Positions 63,363-64,000 of a stretch of DNA of 64,000 nt are shown piece by piece. The notes below the pieces were generated by a model. It did not search any database. It was not told where the DNA came from and worked only from the letters and a program-made list of their open reading frames with translations. Source of the DNA: Symsagittifera roscoffensis (Eukaryota > Xenacoelomorpha > Acoela > Convolutidae); contig NC_087063.1 in the NCBI RefSeq assembly GCF_963678635.1, positions 4,254,580 through 4,318,579 on the forward strand, written 5' to 3'. A program made the position numbers and the translations under genes. Within the stretch, counting starts at the first letter, position 1; each line of letters opens with the position of its first letter.

Positions 63363-64000
63363 ATGGCGAGTGGTTCGGAGGAGGTTTCCTCCAAATTGGA
63401 GGATGCTCCGGTATTTGAATTCCAGGAACTACTGGACCGCTTTGAAAAAGAAAGCGCATCTGAAACTGAGGAACAAGTTAATTCAATTTATGAAGACCCA
63501 AATTTGCCTTCGATCATTCAAAAAGAGCTGAATTTTTGCCAGATTGGGAATGGCGATAACTTCCAAAAAAGAGCTTCAGTTTTTTCGCAGGCGCTTTTTA
63601 TGTTGACAGCAAACAGTGATAATTTTTGCAAAAATTTGCATAAAAATGGATCTGTGAAAAGCATGCTCGAGCTCTTAGGAAATCAGTTAAAAATTCAACC
63701 ATCCGAAAGAACAGACGAAAATTCGATTATCAAACTGATTTTGGCTCTTTGCAAAACACTGGAAATCGCCGTAGATGCTAAGAGAACGTTCTTCGAAACG
63801 ACTTTGGAAGTTCAGTCCGAAGAAGTCATTTCTTCAACTGCAGAAACTTCAAAACTAAAAGTGTTCACACTTTTACTTCTCGCTATTGCTTCTGACCGAG
63901 ACGAAGTCAAATCGTCATCAATTTTAAACGAATCTCTACCTGTTATTAGTCTTCTAATTGGTAATCTATCCGAAACTCTTGAAAACCGTCAAGAATTCTG
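63363..64000 (+). CDS. Host protein-coding gene, N-terminal part (unrecognised, runs off the window)
   Basis: An ATG at 63363 opens a frame with no stop to the window end: at least 212 codons. The peptide starts MASGSEEVSSKLEDAPVFEF, is acidic at first and then rich in leucine-containing helices (LIIGNLSETL-like, VFTLLLLAIASD), consistent with an alpha-helical repeat (ARM/HEAT-like) protein. I recognise no specific family. The frame is unlike the retroelement genes in codon use and content, and no element motif lies nearby. The start is chosen because it is the first ATG after an acceptor-like CAG. Intron-free so far. Confidence 0.65.
   Translation, partial: MASGSEEVSSKLEDAPVFEFQELLDRFEKESASETEEQVNSIYEDPNLPSIIQKELNFCQIGNGDNFQKRASVFSQALFMLTANSDNFCKNLHKNGSVKSMLELLGNQLKIQPSERTDENSIIKLILALCKTLEIAVDAKRTFFETTLEVQSEEVISSTAETSKLKVFTLLLLAIASDRDEVKSSSILNESLPVISLLIGNLSETLENRQEF

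Overview
The window is eukaryotic, most likely from an invertebrate animal; I cannot name the clade. An AT-rich background with almost no host genes is filled by LTR retrotransposons of the Ty3/gypsy type. About 50 kb of the 64 kb is retroelement sequence, nested, inverted, duplicated and partly decayed. The only plausible host gene starts at 63363 and runs off the right end.

Layout. 1-4234: AT-rich flank. 4235-4434: assembly gap. 4435-5404: two adjacent LTR pieces. 5405-23612: a minus-strand element ('BC') split by a plus-strand element ('A', 9240-20182), whose complete 3' LTR ends exactly where BC's ORF X breaks off. 23613-44346: a plus-strand element ('D') with a repeat-rich leader, a 1658-bp tandem duplication, gag, a deleted pol, two large extra ORFs and a complete 3' LTR. 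44450-54604: minus-strand gag and ORF X relics of a third, related family ('E'), including a 2.2-kb direct duplication. 57026-62913: an unrelated but structurally complete, inactivated minus-strand Ty3/gypsy element ('F') with 211-bp LTRs and a 4-bp target-site duplication. 62914-64000: flank and the first exon of a host gene.

The notable system is the A/BC/D superfamily. Besides gag, protease, reverse transcriptase, RNase H and integrase, it carries (1) a C-terminal extension of Pol that looks to me like a macrodomain of the TARG1/OARD1 (ADP-ribosyl-hydrolase) type; (2) ORF X, with a conserved N-terminal domain, a coiled coil and an SGNH/GDSL-hydrolase-like domain, behind a conserved 3' splice-acceptor-like site; and (3) ORF Y, a very large protein of no family I recognise, conserved among all three elements. 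D is about 20 kb even with internal deletions, so the intact element would be giant.

These elements also share RNA-level signals: a hairpin followed by TTGTCCGGGGAGT occurs just before the 3' LTR and again inside pol, just before the macrodomain, with compensatory base changes; and a second covarying hairpin lies inside the LTRs. Together they suggest a modular giant retroelement in which an accessory block (macrodomain, ORF X, ORF Y) follows the integrase. All domain assignments were made by eye and need profile searches.
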